Below, piece by piece: positions 1 through 11,676 of a DNA stretch of 64,000 nucleotides. The DNA is taken from contig JAWHQI010000258.1 of NCBI GenBank assembly GCA_033032865.1, positions 310,001-374,000 of the forward strand, written 5' to 3'. Source of the DNA: Dactylorhiza incarnata. Lineage: Eukaryota > Streptophyta > Magnoliopsida > Asparagales > Orchidaceae. Position numbers and translations under genes: made by a program. The notes below the pieces were generated by a model. That model saw only the letters and a program-made list of their open reading frames with translations. It did not search any database and was not told where the DNA came from. Every line of letters starts with the position of its first letter. Positions within the stretch are counted from its first letter, which is position 1.

Positions 1-960
1 TGGCTTTACTACTTTGATTTTTGAATTTAAGATCACCATTCTCTTACTTCAGTTAAGCTAATATATAACTTTGTAGTTGAGATGTTGATTTAGGGTGGAC
101 ATAGAAAATGTGGAAAACATCCAATATTACTGGCGTGAAAGCAAGGGGAAAGAAATAGATGCAGTTAGAAATTGATAGAAACATAAAGGAAAAAGGATAC
201 CAAATAATGGATCATTGAGCTGTTGACTTCAATTCCTCAAAACAATGTGTTGAATCCTTGAAGCACCTTAAAGGAATTGTGAATCCTTAAACATTTATAA
301 GGGAATGCAATCCTATATAATCAAAACTCAAACTTTTCTTCTTATCACTTTTTGAAGTATAATGAGCCTGTGCACTGTTTAGTGTTTATCTTAGCTAGAC
401 TTATTCAAAAAATATAAAACTATCCTTGAAAAAATAAGAATTATCAAACTAATCTGATGTTGGTTGTTTTAGGATTAGGGTTTCTAATGCAACCGTAGAT
501 GAACATGAATAATACACAAATAAAAAATGTTGCAGATAGCCAATGTTGTGTGAAATTTGCATGAGACCAAAAAAATGCTAGAGATTCAAATGATTAAAAG
601 ACAAACAGTGATAATCTTGGTTATTCTGAACTTTGAGAAAATGAAATCATGCTTACAACCTATAATTAGTAAATTAGACATGGACGAGTCTAAAGTGTAC
701 CAAAATGTGGAGCTACCAGTTCTATTATCTGTACAAAGGAAGGGCTAGTGCACCTGGCCAAGAAAGTGTCACATGAGCATTTGTTAAGACTGGCTCTGTT
801 TGGAACAATTGCGGCATTTGGCGGTAGCAACGTGAAACGTGGTAGTAAACCTAGTGGTGGTGGTTTACCTGCGTTCGGAACAGTGACAGATTTTTTGGTG
901 CAAATTCAAAAAAAAAAGTTCAAAAATCATGTCGGCTGATATGTTGGAAATAAATCATAT
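1..960. other. Gene-free AT-rich stretch
   Basis: No convincing coding, RNA or intact repeat structure was found. A single end-like string (GGCTCTGTTTGG, about 789-800) resembles the terminus of the MITE family found elsewhere in the window, but no partner end was seen, so it is at most a fragment. Confidence 0.4.
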
Positions 961-977
961 ATGTCTGCTTATATTTT

Positions 978-1092
978 TGCAGCCTCTTGCAAAAATGCAA
1001 TGTAAGGTTTGCATACATTTCACCCTTGTGGTGGGACCCTTCACCGGACCCTCGCTGCGCGGGGATGCTTTGTGCACCGGGCTGCCCTTTTT
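978..1092 (+). mobile_element. 5'-truncated Au-type SINE
   Basis: The 3' part of a plant tRNA-derived SINE of the Au type, recognised by its GTAAGGTTTGCATAC segment, a GGACCC stretch and the terminal GTGCACCGGGCTGCCC followed by a short T run. It is flanked by an imperfect 17-bp target duplication (961-977 and 1093-1109, 15 of 17 matching), the usual mark of L1-type target-primed insertion. The tRNA-like head with the A and B boxes is missing, so the copy cannot be transcribed from its own promoter. The family assignment is from memory; the duplication is read directly. Confidence 0.7.
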
Positions 1093-1427
1093 ATGTTGGC
1101 TTATATTTTACTAAAGGATATACTCTTTTTTTCTTAAAAATAATATTAATTTCTCCTAAAAAATGATGTCTGCAAGTCGGAGGACATTTAAAGCAGTGAA
1201 CTCACGTTAAACTTGGAACTCACTACTAAACTCTGAGGATCAAGGCAATGAAGTGTGAGAAGAGAGGAGGGAGCCAGTTGACAATGCAATTGAAATAAAG
1301 AAGTGAATGGCAACAGACCATGGGCAATATACTGAGCATGATCGTCCCCAAACCAAAGAAACTTCCTTGTTCTCCAATTCTACATAACACAAGATGGAGA
1401 AAAAAAAATTATGCCTTTGTCAATTGC

Positions 1428-1600
1428 CTAATAGATAAAAGACTTGAAGGAAATATTGATACATGGAGAACACATTGTTAGGAGAGTGGTTGTAGGAGAG
1501 ACGTCACCAATGCCTTTAACACTGGATTTGGATCCATCTGCTAAAGTAACAGTGGAAGGGAAAAAAGAAACAATATCTGCATCTCTAGTCAACCCATAAA
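1428..1600 (-). pseudogene. Ty1/copia protease-region scrap
   Basis: On the minus strand an open stretch reads ...TVTLADGSKSSVKGIGDV..., the segment that lies just after the DSG active site of plant copia polyproteins, followed by NISF, which matches the usual downstream PNxxFNLLS segment. Nothing else of the polyprotein was found on either side and no LTRs were seen. It is an old isolated fragment with no function. Confidence 0.6.
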
Positions 1601-2739
1601 TCATAGTGTTTTTGTCAACTACCAATTTATGTTACCTTTTACTGAATACTCCTTACAGATAAGTTTGTTATTGTGCTTAGCATGTGTGTTGTGCTATATG
1701 TCACTTGATGATGTATTGAGCTAGCCCTTATAGTAACTTGGCCAAAGTTGGCTATTTTAGTTTATACAAATGTCCTCTCTTTTTTAGGGTGTGATCATTT
1801 GACTGATTGACCCCTAGTAAATTCATATACCCTACCCATTACTTTTCATCATTCTTCTCTTCCTCCTCTTCCTCTTTTACCACCATTGACCTCCTATTGC
1901 GTTGTTTAGATTTACCTTCTCCGGTGGTTTTTGTTGCAAAATGTTGCGAGGTCTTCAAGAGAATACATTATTAGCAGTGATCGATTATCACTGGACCATA
2001 ATTGCCAGACTGCTCATGCATTCACTGTCCACAAGGCTGCAGACACAAAAGAGGGTGCCGTGGTCGTGGACATGATGACCTCAATATTTACTTTATCTCG
2101 GCATGACACTGTTAGTGGTGCTAGACCCATCTTCATTAAGTGCTTTAGGTTCTTCATGTTTTTTTGCTATCCTTTTGTTCTTCTAATGCCTCTTTTACAT
2201 GCCCTGATATTCTGAAAATATTCAACCTTCCGTCTAATCCCTCCCATTGGAGAGGATTTTTGCGTTTGTTTCCGAAGCAGTTGAGATCGAGATTTCTTTC
2301 ACAACGCATACCGGAAAGTGGCCTCAAGAAGATTCCCTCGACTCCACAGCTAAGAAACAATCGCTCTTTCATGCGGCAATCTATATTTTTTTCCTTGTCG
2401 TTGTCTCTGATCCACCACCCGTGGTTATGGTGCTTCTTCCAACTTCATCTTCTCAGGGTACAGGTTTTTTGTCCAAAGACTCGCCCATTTTCTGGCTACG
2501 GACCGTTTCTCCTCGACCTCAAGAACAACCTTATCTCCAGTTCCTTGACAAGGGCAACATTGTGGAGGTTCATACAAACACGCCTTCATTCTTTCTCTGG
2601 GAGCTCATTCACTAAGGCCTTTGACTTGCCACGTCCTAAACCGCAACGATTACAAGGATTTGGAAGATTCTGACTAACTAACTCAACAATGTGGTTTGCC
2701 ACAGACTGATGCGCACCTTTGAAGTAGAGCATTCTCTAG
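1601..2739. other. No recognised feature
   Basis: I saw no gene or repeat here. Overlapping open frames in 2150-2670 are open in several frames at once, have no recognisable motif and no plausible splice context, so they are not called. Confidence 0.4.
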
Positions 2740-2978
2740 CGAATTGTCATGGGCACGAGAGGTGCGTCTTGCTTCTGAAAGATGCAAGTCTGTGCTATGC
2801 GCTTATTTTTGGTGGTTTGTCGGAGGTAGCAAAAGAGGGGAGATACAAGGGGGGCTAGCCCTAGAATGGGATGAAGAGGAGAAGAGGAGACTAGAGAGAG
2901 AAGGAGAAGAGTTATAGAGATAGATTTTGATTTAATTCTTTGATTTCTCATACATGAACCAAGAGTCCCTATATATAG

Positions 2979-3396
2979 TGCAACGACCCAACCCTCACAA
3001 TATCAGAAGTATTGTCTGCTTTGGTTCATCCCAGCCCATACTGAGCTGAACTGCACGATTTTGTCCTTTTCTATAGGTGGTCTACGAGCACTTCTCAGAA
3101 GGTCACTCATCCCGGAACTACTCCCACCGGAACACACTTAACCTTGGAGGTTTCAACACAACTCCATCAGGTCCTCCGAAAAGGCGCCTTTGATATTTGA
3201 GGATACGAATTATTACTTAAGCCCATCAACTTTCCCTCTAATTCCGATGTGAGATCCGGTTCATTACTGCACCTCTTTTCACCCAAGAAGCATGTCATCC
3301 TAGAAGCCTATCAGAAGCTACTTTGTTTGGAATTCATTGCCCCCAAAGCACTCCCCGCTCTTATTGGTCCACCCTCATCGGATTCAGGATGTTACA
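2979..3396 (-). repeat. Cassandra 3' LTR
   Basis: 418 bp; same ends as the other LTR, except that the terminal TTACA has become TTGCA. Confidence 0.88.
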
Positions 3397-3452
3397 GACC
3401 CACCAACTTCTGCATGGTTCGCCCCCGAACCACATCGTACTGCAAAAGATCT

Positions 3453-3465
3453 GGCTCTGATACCA
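3453..3465 (-). promoter_or_regulatory. tRNA-iMet primer-binding site of Cassandra
   Basis: TGGTATCAGAGCC on the minus strand, two bases after the 5' LTR end; complementary to the 3' end of initiator tRNA-Met. Confidence 0.9.
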
Positions 3466-3467
3466 TT

Positions 3468-3883
3468 TGTAACGACTCAACCCTTACAATATCAGGAGTA
3501 TTGTCCGCTTTGGTTCATCCCAGCTCATACTGAGTTAAACTGCACGGTTTTGCCCTTTTCTATAGGTGGCCTACGAGTACTTCTCAGGAGGTCACCCGCC
3601 CAAGAACTACTCCCACCGGAGCACGCTTAACCTTGGAATTTTCAGCACAACTCCACTAGTTGCTCCGAAAATGTGCCTCTGATATTTGAGGATACGAATT
3701 ATTACTTAAGCCCAACAACTTTCTCTCTAATTCCGATGTGAGATCCGGTTCATTACTGCACCTCCTTTCACCTAGAAGCATGTCATCCTAGAAGCCTGTC
3801 AGGAGCTACTTTTCCTGGGCTTCACGCCCCCAAAGCACTCCCCGCCCTTATCGGACTGCCCTCATCGGATTCAGGATGTTACA
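3468..3883 (-). repeat. Cassandra 5' LTR
   Basis: 416 bp; begins TGTAACATCC and ends CGTTACA on the minus strand. It differs from the other LTR at many scattered sites, so the insertion is not recent. Confidence 0.88.
3563..3665 (-). promoter_or_regulatory. 5S rRNA-derived pol III promoter segment in LTR
   Basis: On the minus strand the LTR reads GTTAAGCGTGCTCC, then GGGAGTAGT, then GGGTGACCTCCTGAGAAGT and CTCG. The order and spacing match the A box, intermediate element and C box of plant 5S rRNA genes. The sister copy in the other LTR is at about 3080-3180 and is more diverged in the A box (GTTAAGTGTGTT). It is a retrotransposon promoter, not a functional 5S gene, because the stem-forming ends are not preserved. 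Confidence 0.85.
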
Positions 3884-4071
3884 TATAGGACCCACGATGG
3901 CACAAGCATAAATAACCCCAACATATGAGTTGCGTAGATAACTCTTAACTACGACTCAACTCGATATGACTCATACAACTCAAACTCAACCCATACAACT
4001 CAACTCATACACCTAAAGACTCATAATAATATGACCGCTAATACATAACTAACGGTGTTGGATCCATAACA

Positions 4072-4379
4072 GTCTGATACTTGAAGATGCCTATATCTAG
4101 TTGGACACATCTAGTGTTTATCCTCTTTTTGATTAGTAGTAACTCGGTTATATCTAATGATAGATTGTTAGATCAGAAACATATTGCTGAGATTAATCAG
4201 TATATGACTGTTACCTTTGCTATTATTAAGGAATTGGGCCATCTTTGATACTTATCAGGCATTGAAGTTTCTTGATTTAGGGTTGGGGATCTAAGTATGT
4301 TGTAGGCCTTCTAGCTATGAATGGTGTTACTTAGGAGCAAATCCAATTCTTTGAAATCCAGATAAGGTCCATGGACAAT
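4072..4379. other. No recognised feature
   Basis: No gene or repeat was recognised between the LTR remnant and the tandem duplication that follows. Confidence 0.4.
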
Positions 4380-4632
4380 ACCAGAATATTATCGATCAAA
4401 AAAGCCGTTGCCAATGCTCCGCTACGTGCTGCATGCATGCCCGCGGTATTATTTTTGGCCACGCGCACACGATTTCTGTTGACTGGCCTCCCAGCTGCCT
4501 AACCAGAATATTATCGATCAAATCTAAAGCCTTTGCCAATGCTCCGCTCGGTGCTGCATGCACTCCCGCGCTATTGTTCTTGTCCACGCACGAACACAAT
4601 TTCTGTTGACTTGCCTCCCAATTGCCTAACCG
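4380..4632. repeat. Two-copy tandem repeat, 122-bp period
   Basis: The block starting ACCAGAATATTATCGATCAA at 4380 recurs at 4502 with scattered substitutions and small indels through CCTCCCA...TGCCTAACC. No element ends were seen. Confidence 0.7.
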
Positions 4633-5029
4633 CGTGCGCGCAGTCATTCATTTGTTGCCTCCTGACACAGGCTTACATGACCGACAGTCTTTGCTTGACC
4701 TTCCCCTCACTTCAACATGAGCATCTCAATTTACATGACCTATCAAAATGAATAATTTATATTTTTATAGCAAACCCTCAAATATCTTTTTTCCAATATT
4801 CTCCGAGAGATTAAATAATAGCTTGGGATACTCTTGAAATGGGAATTTTTAAAAATTAAACATACCATCATGATTATAAACAAATAGATTCTGCTCAATA
4901 GTGGCAGATAAGGTGCAATCCATGTTGTATCAAAATCTGTACAATGTAATCTCGACTCTCGAGACACAAATCTCAACAATTTACAATCTTCATTTTTCTC
5001 TCCTTTGGAGACTAGTAGCTGCAGACTGC
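4633..5029. other. No recognised feature
   Basis: Non-coding flank without recognisable features. Confidence 0.35.
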
Positions 5030-5248
5030 GGGTCCGTTTGGCACGGTGGCGGCGGTCGTGAATGCGTCGGTCAAGAATCGTCGTTCGTGAACATTCGACT
5101 TCACCTAAGGAACTCTATCCACTTTAATGTCCAAAATAGTTTTCTTTTTCTGGTGGCAGTCATTATCATCGTCATGTCAAACACAGTTTATGACGTTTGC
5201 ATTTTTGTCGAAACTCGCCGGAGCAAAAACGCCGTGCCAAACGGACCC
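5030..5248. mobile_element. MITE, family with GGSTCCGTTTGGC ends (copy 1)
   Basis: A 219-bp element with 13-bp inverted ends GGGTCCGTTTGGC/GCCAAACGGACCC... (last base ambiguous) and 3-bp target duplication TGC (5027-5029, 5249-5251). Inside are the family's marks: a GGTGGCGG stretch, CGTTCGTGAAC, AGGAACT...TCCACTTT, and a right half with a GCCGGAGCAAAAAC-like motif. The end sequence and 3-bp duplication fit a PIF/Harbinger (Tourist-like) MITE, although the duplications are not all of the usual TWA type. Confidence 0.8.
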
Positions 5249-6149
5249 TGCATCCGTGCTTTGTACTTTGTTTCAACAAGACTTTGCTACTTAGGGTCGT
5301 TTAAGTTCTCCATACTTTCAAACTTTGAGATGTATATACCCAAAAATACCTGTGGACATGCATGTCATGAAATATCAAATGTTTCAACAAGACTTTGCTA
5401 TCTTTGTAATTTTAAAAGATAGAGGAGAGCAACCTGTAATTATGCAAACTCACAGAATATATATATATATATATAATTTTATTTAAATTGCAACTATATT
5501 TCTGCATTGTGAAATTTTTTCATCATATGCTGTTGTGCTGCAGGTAGTTCTTGGAAGAATAAAATTAGCTTTGGGGGAATTATTTTGGCTTTCTATGGAT
5601 CCTTGATGCTGTAGAGTACACACAACGATCACATAAGAATCCTTCAAAGGAGTATGATGAGCATCAATTTCTTATTTGTTATTCATTCATAGATAATGTT
5701 CTAAATAAATCTCCATATAAAATAAAAATAAAAACTGAATTTTCTAGGAATAAAAGAGACTTGTTTGCTGAAATGCTCTGCAATGAGGAAGCTATTTGAA
5801 TGAATGGAGATCAAGTCTTTGTTTTGGGCCTGCTTCTCCCTTTGGAGCATTCGCCCGCCACCCGCACCTTGTGAACGCTAATATGGGAGCTTGGGTGCAG
5901 AAATCGGAGCGAAAACTGCTTTCTCAGTGCGCTTGAACTGTATGCGCCGGTGCCGCAAACCCCTAATAGGCCACACTCTAAAATTTAGAAAGCAAATGCA
6001 CATATAAAATTTCAAGGCAAAATTAGTATTTTGGTCTTCTTCTTTGACTAGTCTCTTCTGTGAAGTCATCATGCAATATTTAGTCTCAAATTGATTATTT
6101 TGTGAGTTCTTTATTAAATTTTGACCCTCTCCACCTAATACTAATTGAT
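5249..6149. other. Non-coding, with AT microsatellite
   Basis: An (AT)n run lies at about 5457-5475. No gene or other repeat was recognised. Confidence 0.4.
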
Positions 6150-6720
6150 CTTATATTGGATTTTTGGATTATAACATGATATCAGAGCAGATTTGACACG
6201 TGCTCCTCTCCCTTGATCTCACATGCCTCGCGTCTTCCATCGCACGAGGGATGAGAGAATGTGTTTTGACATATTCAATCCTACATTGAGAATCTTATGC
6301 TATATTGTGTATTTTATTACACTTTGGGTCATTATATCTGTATTAATTAGGTTTAGGGTGCATGTTTGGATTCTAACCTAGCCCTCGCGTATTCCGTTAT
6401 ATGAGAGGAAATGTTGAAATGCTTAGTCCCACATTGAGAATCATGCTTCATCAGTAGTAATGAAGTCCAAAGATGAAGCTTGATGACTAATCGCGACGAA
6501 GAAATTATCGCTCTCTTTGTGTCACTATTATTTTTTAGGGTTTGGAACGTTGCATGAAATTCTCTCGACACCGTAGGATGCCAAATTGTAAAAATGAAGC
6601 GTTGATCATGTTTCTCGATCTACAATGTTGTTATTGAATTTCGTGTTTTATGAGGTCGTTGCCATTTAGCTGTTCTTTGCTAAGGCACATGAATATTAAT
6701 TTAGTCCCACATCGTATATA
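6150..6720 (+). mobile_element. Probable worn copia LTR/leader fragment
   Basis: TGATATCAGAGC at about 6177, directly after TTATAACA, resembles an LTR end followed by a degenerate tRNA-iMet primer site. Repeated 'CC(T/C)ACATTGAGAATC' stretches at about 6280 and 6430 suggest rearranged LTR sequence. No coding sequence or second LTR was identified, so the call is weak. Confidence 0.35.
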
Positions 6721-7395
6721 TGAAAAATATGTTGGAAATAAAATATTAGCACTGTCTGTAGGCTTCAGTTTGGGGGGTTGAAAATGGATATGTTGTTGGA
6801 ATATTTGACCCAGTTTTTGATCCTCTTTTGAGTTAAAAAAAAGTGTAGGTATATATGCCTATAAAAACTTAAATCTTTCTTAGTAAATCATTGGGGTTAA
6901 ATCAGTTAAATTATTATGATTTAAATTAAGAAAATGTAAGCTATTACTAGCTCATTATTATTAAACAAGTACTATTAAATTATTGTGAGATAACTTAAAT
7001 AAATTATATATAATGTCATTTTACCTTGAAAGATGAGGACATATAATATTATTAATCCATGATTATCATATTGATTTTTTAATTAAAAATTGATATATTT
7101 AAATCTGTTTCTAATGATGATAAACTATAGATTTGTTAAAGGCACCGCACTTTTGACCCCTTGCGTATTTTTGTTAAAGATATTGTATTTTTTTAATTGT
7201 TAGCTACAAACAAAATTGTTAACGGCAGACTAATTTTGTCAACAGAAATCAAAGAAAATACTTAACATAGCATGATGATTATTAACAAACCATGGGAATC
7301 ACACAGAACAATATTGTAAGAATTCTCAGTAGCTCGACTTTTTGAACCACAACATAGATTTCATCAAAATATTAAAAGATAAAAAATAAAAGGGA
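6721..7395. other. AT-rich, no recognised feature
   Basis: AT-rich sequence without gene-like or repeat structure that I could define. Confidence 0.4.
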
Positions 7396-7810
7396 ATTGT
7401 TAAAAGCACCGTAGTTTTGGCTATGTGCACCGTATTTTTACGTGCCTTTTGGAAATACGTTTTGTACAGGCATATTTAGGAAAAGTGTTCAACACGAAAG
7501 TTGTAGATCTCGTCAGGATCTATAACTTTCGTATTGTATCTAACACTTTTCCTAAAAATACACGCACAAGACGTATTTCCAAAAATTCGCTGTAGTTACG
7601 CCCATGTTTCAATCAGGGCGGCAATACGTCTTGTGCGTGCATTTTTAGGAATAGTGTTCAACACGAAAGTTGTAGATCTCGACGAGATCTACAACTTTCG
7701 TGTTGAACACTTTTTCTAAAAATGCATGTACAAAGCGTATTTCTAAAAGATGTGTAATAACTCGTACAAATTCCGGTGCACATAGCTAAAACTGCGGTGC
7801 TTTTAACAAT
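7396..7810. mobile_element. Fold-back MITE with internal hairpins
   Basis: About 415 bp. The left end ATTGTTAAAAGCACCG and the right end CGGTGCTTTTAACAAT are inverted copies, and the match continues inward through GTTTTGGCTATGTGCACCG. Inside are two further hairpins built on ACACGAAAGTTGTAGATC; the second (about 7651-7715) is nearly perfect over more than 25 bp per arm. No coding capacity is present. I could not assign the superfamily because the target duplication is not clear. Confidence 0.75.
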
Positions 7811-8747
7811 CTCACACATAAAATACACATACATTCTTCATTATATTCTCTATTTTCTTTTATCTTCTTCTTCACTTTTATGTTCATGGTTCTCATATTC
7901 TTACAAAAATTAAAACAAAACAAAATAATTACACAAGAAATATATAATATAGAAATGAAAAAAAAAACACAAATGAATGATTGCTCGGCGTTACATAATC
8001 AAAAATCCTCCAAACCATAACTAGGCTACTAGTCACGTTTGTTTGTGAAAGTGTAATTCGTGATATGTATATAGATGCCCATGTTTCCGCAACATTTATT
8101 CGTGAAATATTGTCTATGACGTAAATATTGATGGTAACAGACTGTTTTCAAAGAAAGAATTGCAGAATAAAGTGATTTACATTTATCAATCCAATGAAAA
8201 TAAGCATTGGCATTGTCAATGACATAGAATACAACCGAAGAAATGTAAGGCAATAATGATCGCTTGAAAACTCTACTGCACCAACATTATAGCAAGATGC
8301 GATTACAAGACTCATATTGGTTAACATTCAATTTTAAATTGGGTTGGGAGTCATTGTATGTGAAATCGAGAGATTCTAACAATTGTTTTTGCATGATGTT
8401 GCCAAATACGACATCATATAAAATTTTATGATTTTCAAATTCTAAATGAAGATTCTTCCTTAGTTATACCAAATATGCATCATTATCCAAGATTTGGCTA
8501 ATAACTCGATACTGCAATGGTCATCATTAAGTACATCTACCACATCCATACTATATTCGGACACCGAGCACAATGTCAATGGAAATACTTTTGGCCGCTG
8601 CGTCGAGGCAATATTCTGCCATCAATGGGAGAATCCGACGTCAAAGGATGAATCTAGCGTCGAGGGAGGCATCTATGTCTGGGTCGCAAGGTCGGTGGCT
8701 TCGTCCTGGCAAAGGGTGACAAGGAGTCGCGAGTGTGAGATTTAAGG
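7811..8747. other. No recognised feature
   Basis: AT-rich, with only short uninformative open frames on both strands. Confidence 0.35.
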
Positions 8748-9002
8748 GTGCGTTTGTTTAGAAGTTTTCGCTCCGTTCAGTTCTGGGAAACGCACCGAGA
8801 AGTCGTAAAAATGGTTTGTTTTTCCACCTTCTGTTCATAGCTTAGCTTCCACGTAGTATGCATGTTTTCAAATTATTCGATTTGATGTATGTATGTATTT
8901 CTTAGAATGTAAATATAAAAAAAAAAATTTGTTCGTCAAAAGCAGATTTCTACAGCTCCATTTGCTCCTTTCATAACCACCACCGCTCTCCCAAACAGAC
9001 TC
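8748..9002. mobile_element. Possible Tourist-like MITE
   Basis: The left end AGGGTGCGTTTGTTTAG and the right end CCCAAACAGACTCT look like diverged inverted ends, and the interior holds CATAACCACCACCG, also found near the right end of the window's Tourist-like family. The target duplication is unclear. Confidence 0.4.
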
Positions 9003-9475
9003 TAAGATCTAGAGTTTTCTGATGTTCAGATAGCTAACATTATTGTGACTTTTACAATTTTCTAAAAAAATAATATAATCAGCTGACATAGCTTTTTTTA
9101 CGGAATATATAAAAAAATTTGCATTATTCGCTCTGTACAACATTTACTCACCGCATGACAGCTACAAATAAACAACTCCAGCTATTTTTATTCACGACAG
9201 CTTGTTACCGCTGTAAGATTATTTTATTTTATTTTAAATTTATTTTCGGAGTAGAAACAGCCCAACAAAAAACACATGCTTATAAATAAAATGATACTAA
9301 ATTAATATAGTCAAAAATAGAATATACAAAAATCGAAGAAAACTCAGTTTCCAGCTTTTGCCACCCAAACACGGCTTATCGCACCAAAGCCGATAAGCTG
9401 CCCCAAACGTTGCCTAGTCTTATTCTATGTCTATAGTTTTAGTACTCTTCTTCCTTATATAATATGTGTTTGTAT
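9003..9475. other. No recognised feature
   Basis: AT-rich sequence. The CCCAAACACGGCTTATCG string at about 9364 may be another element end without a partner. Confidence 0.3.
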
Positions 9476-9835
9476 TAGTGGTGCAAATGAGTCGAGCTGG
9501 AGTCGAGTTTGGCAAAATTATCAAGCTCGAGCTAATCATCTCGAGCTCGAGCTAATCTTTTCGAGCTCGACGAGCTCATTTTGCCCAGCTCGAGCTCAAG
9601 GCCTACTTATTGAGATCGAGTATCAAGCTCAAGAGCTCAAGTCGAGCTGCTCACAAGCTTTTTAGCTCATGAGCCTTATTTTCTTAATATTTCTATTTAA
9701 AAAATTGCACAAATAAAAAACTCACGAGCTGGCTCGTGAGCTGATGAACAACTATATATGAGCTCGAGCTCGTCGAGCTCGAGCTCCACACTCTCGAGCA
9801 TTTTTCGAGCCGGCTCAGCTCAACTTACACCCCTA
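9476..9835. mobile_element. hAT-type MITE (TAGGGGTG ends)
   Basis: A 360-bp element with ends TAGTGGTGCAAATGAGTCGAG and, inverted, TAGGGGTGTAAGTTGAGCTG. These are the well-known TAGGGGTGYAA termini of plant hAT MITEs. The interior is made of GAGCTCGAGCT repeats typical of this family. Flanking 8-mers GTTTGTAT and ATTTGCAG match at 5 of 8 places and may be a decayed target duplication. Confidence 0.75.
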
Positions 9836-11039
9836 ATTTGCAGTAATAAAAATGCTTTAAAATGAGAGAAAATCATGCAACTTAGAAGTTAAGACTTTTC
9901 GGGAGATATTTTGTGACAGAGTTGAATGATGCACTGTAAACCGAAGATAATTTCATAGCGAGACATAAGAAATAAAAAAAAAATGATTTAGTCGGTACAA
10001 ATATATAAGAGAAGCATGCATAGGACTATAATATTTGATATGTGGACAACATAGTCCCACACCGATTAGTTTTGAGTTGGATGCTCACGCCTCAACTTGA
10101 CATGAGAGTTAGATTCGGGGACCCACGCTTCACCACGTCAGTGTGCACGTGTTGATATCCGATGTTTGTACAAAATAGTCTCACATCATGGATCCAGGAT
10201 AACCTCGCGGGCTTTATTAGGCTTGTGAGCACCTCCATTCTAGCTGACTAGTTTTGAGTTGGATGCGCACGCCTCGACATAAAGTGAAATTTTTTCCTAG
10301 GCCATGGAAGTGAATGTCCAAAAGAAAAACTTCTATAACACGGAACTCCGCAAAATTTTGAAAAAAATGAGCCTTGAAGCCAATTGACTTGAAAGCTTCT
10401 TGGATGAGTTCAAAGCTGAAAAATATACCAAATTCTAAACCATGGTTTTTAGAATCGGATCGGACATTGAATCGGAAGAAAGAGAGGTTTAAGGTTAGAT
10501 CAGTTCGACCTGTTCAACTGAACCACTGTATCTTAAATAAGTAAAATATACAATTTAAATTATTTAAACTTTATCGTAATTATAATTGTATTAAAGTATT
10601 TTAACGCATCAAAATTTATTTCAAACTTAGTGTTGCTAAGTGGACTAAAAGAAGAAAAATATTCTAAAATTTAATAGTGCTTTGAATCAAATAAAATTCT
10701 TAAAACTCATTCATAGTTCTATAATCCATGTGTGTAGAAAACATAAATTTTTTTTTTTTTTAAAAATCATAATCAAGATTCATTCATAGTTCGCCGGTTT
10801 AGCGGTTCGACCAAATGGTTCTAATATTTTTAAAAATAGATAAGTGACCTAATTTTAAAAATAGATTGCAAATTTATTTTTAAAAATACATCAGCATTGC
10901 TCTGGCATCTCCTTGGAACCCACAATATATCGAGCCATCTTCCATCTCCTTCAAGCTCCACGCCAACAATCTGCTTTTCCCTTCCTCGAGTCGCACGCCC
11001 TTCTTCACCTAGGGATTTAACTAATTGATTTAATGAATT
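9836..11039. other. Non-coding with a dispersed 35-bp duplicate
   Basis: A segment with TAGTTTTGAGTTGGATG occurs at about 10066 and again at about 10249, each followed by C(T/G)CACGCCTC. This suggests an old rearranged repeat. No gene was seen. Confidence 0.4.
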
Positions 11040-11676
11040 AATTCTTGATTAGATTAATTACTTAATCAATTAATTATGATGGACACGAAAATAAGTGTCA
11101 CTAATGCGGCTATCCTCCGTTCGCTAATGGCTTCATATCAGGCCACCATGCCGAAACTCCTCGCCGACTTCACCAATGGGTAGATGTCGGCGACTCCACC
11201 AAGGCAGTCGGTTACACTGTTGCAACTCCTGCCACTGTCGGACCCTGCATGCCGCCTCCAAACGCCGCTTCCACCTCCCATAGTAATTCCACTAGTATTA
11301 TCGCCGCTCCACCGACGATCGCAGAAGCTCTGTCGTTCTCTGCAGTTCTTGTCGCCCCACCATCGTCGATAGTGGTTCCCACCCCGCATTTACACCACCG
11401 ACATCGTCGCCTCCAAGCCCCTTGCTGGTGTCGTCCCAGTTTGGGTCGCCTCCACAGTCCACGAGGTCGTCATCCAGTAGCCTTTGCTCCGACAACCTGC
11501 TCTGTCGGACCCTCTAGATCCATTCCTTTCGTCGATCATTCCTCAATCGGCACCGCCGCTTCTCAGCATCGCAGCTCACCTAAGTCCCGGTCTTTCGTCG
11601 CCAATGGCCGTTCAATGAACACACTCACCTTGGCTCCAGCTCTGCCCGGCAGTCTCCCCTCTGCAAGTGCCTCTGG
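11040..11676 (+). pseudogene. 5' part of a non-autonomous gypsy-type relic
   Basis: This reads as a short gag-like start followed by a Pro/Ser/Thr-rich coding stretch. Its layout matches the internal region of the element at 26950-29372 (on the other strand), including the AATTAATT-rich leader just before it. At 11677 it is interrupted by the young LTR element; the reading resumes at 17466 with a pol-tail segment (WREI..., LEGKLD..., GWN). So the host is an internally deleted gypsy-type element: gag head, low-complexity middle, pol tail. No function is expected. Confidence 0.55.

Larger units (their letters stand above)
2979..3883 (-). mobile_element. Complete Cassandra TRIM retrotransposon
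   Basis: A 905-bp terminal-repeat retrotransposon in miniature, oriented on the minus strand. It has two LTRs (3468-3883 as 5' LTR, 2979-3396 as 3' LTR), a 71-bp internal region, TG...CA ends and a perfect 5-bp target duplication TATAG (2974-2978 and 3884-3888). Directly after the 5' LTR lies a tRNA-iMet primer site. Each LTR carries a stretch resembling 5S rRNA. Together these identify Cassandra, a plant TRIM whose LTRs carry a 5S-derived pol III promoter. It has no coding capacity and must borrow proteins in trans. It landed within the TATA box of an older LTR. Confidence 0.9.
2815..4071 (-). mobile_element. Gypsy-type LTR remnant split by Cassandra
   Basis: Read on the minus strand, this LTR starts TGTTATGGATCC at 4071, runs to a TATA-like CCTATATATAG, is interrupted at 3884 by the Cassandra element, and resumes at 2978 down to about 2815. 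It shares order and wording with the LTRs at 17567-17968 and 26950-27297: a TCATA/GAGTC-rich 5' half, the TATA box, then GGGCTAGCCC and CTCCGACAA near the 3' end. The last bases and any primer site are missing, so it is a truncated solo LTR or LTR fragment. Confidence 0.65.

Noticed and set aside
2164..2673. 169-codon plus frame and overlapping partners
   Set aside because: No domain, no codon-use or splice support, several frames open together.
3080..3665. 5S rRNA genes
   Set aside because: Only the promoter-like middle is preserved and both copies sit in Cassandra LTRs, so they are not rRNA genes.
8494..8745. 83-codon plus frame
   Set aside because: No recognisable motif or gene context.
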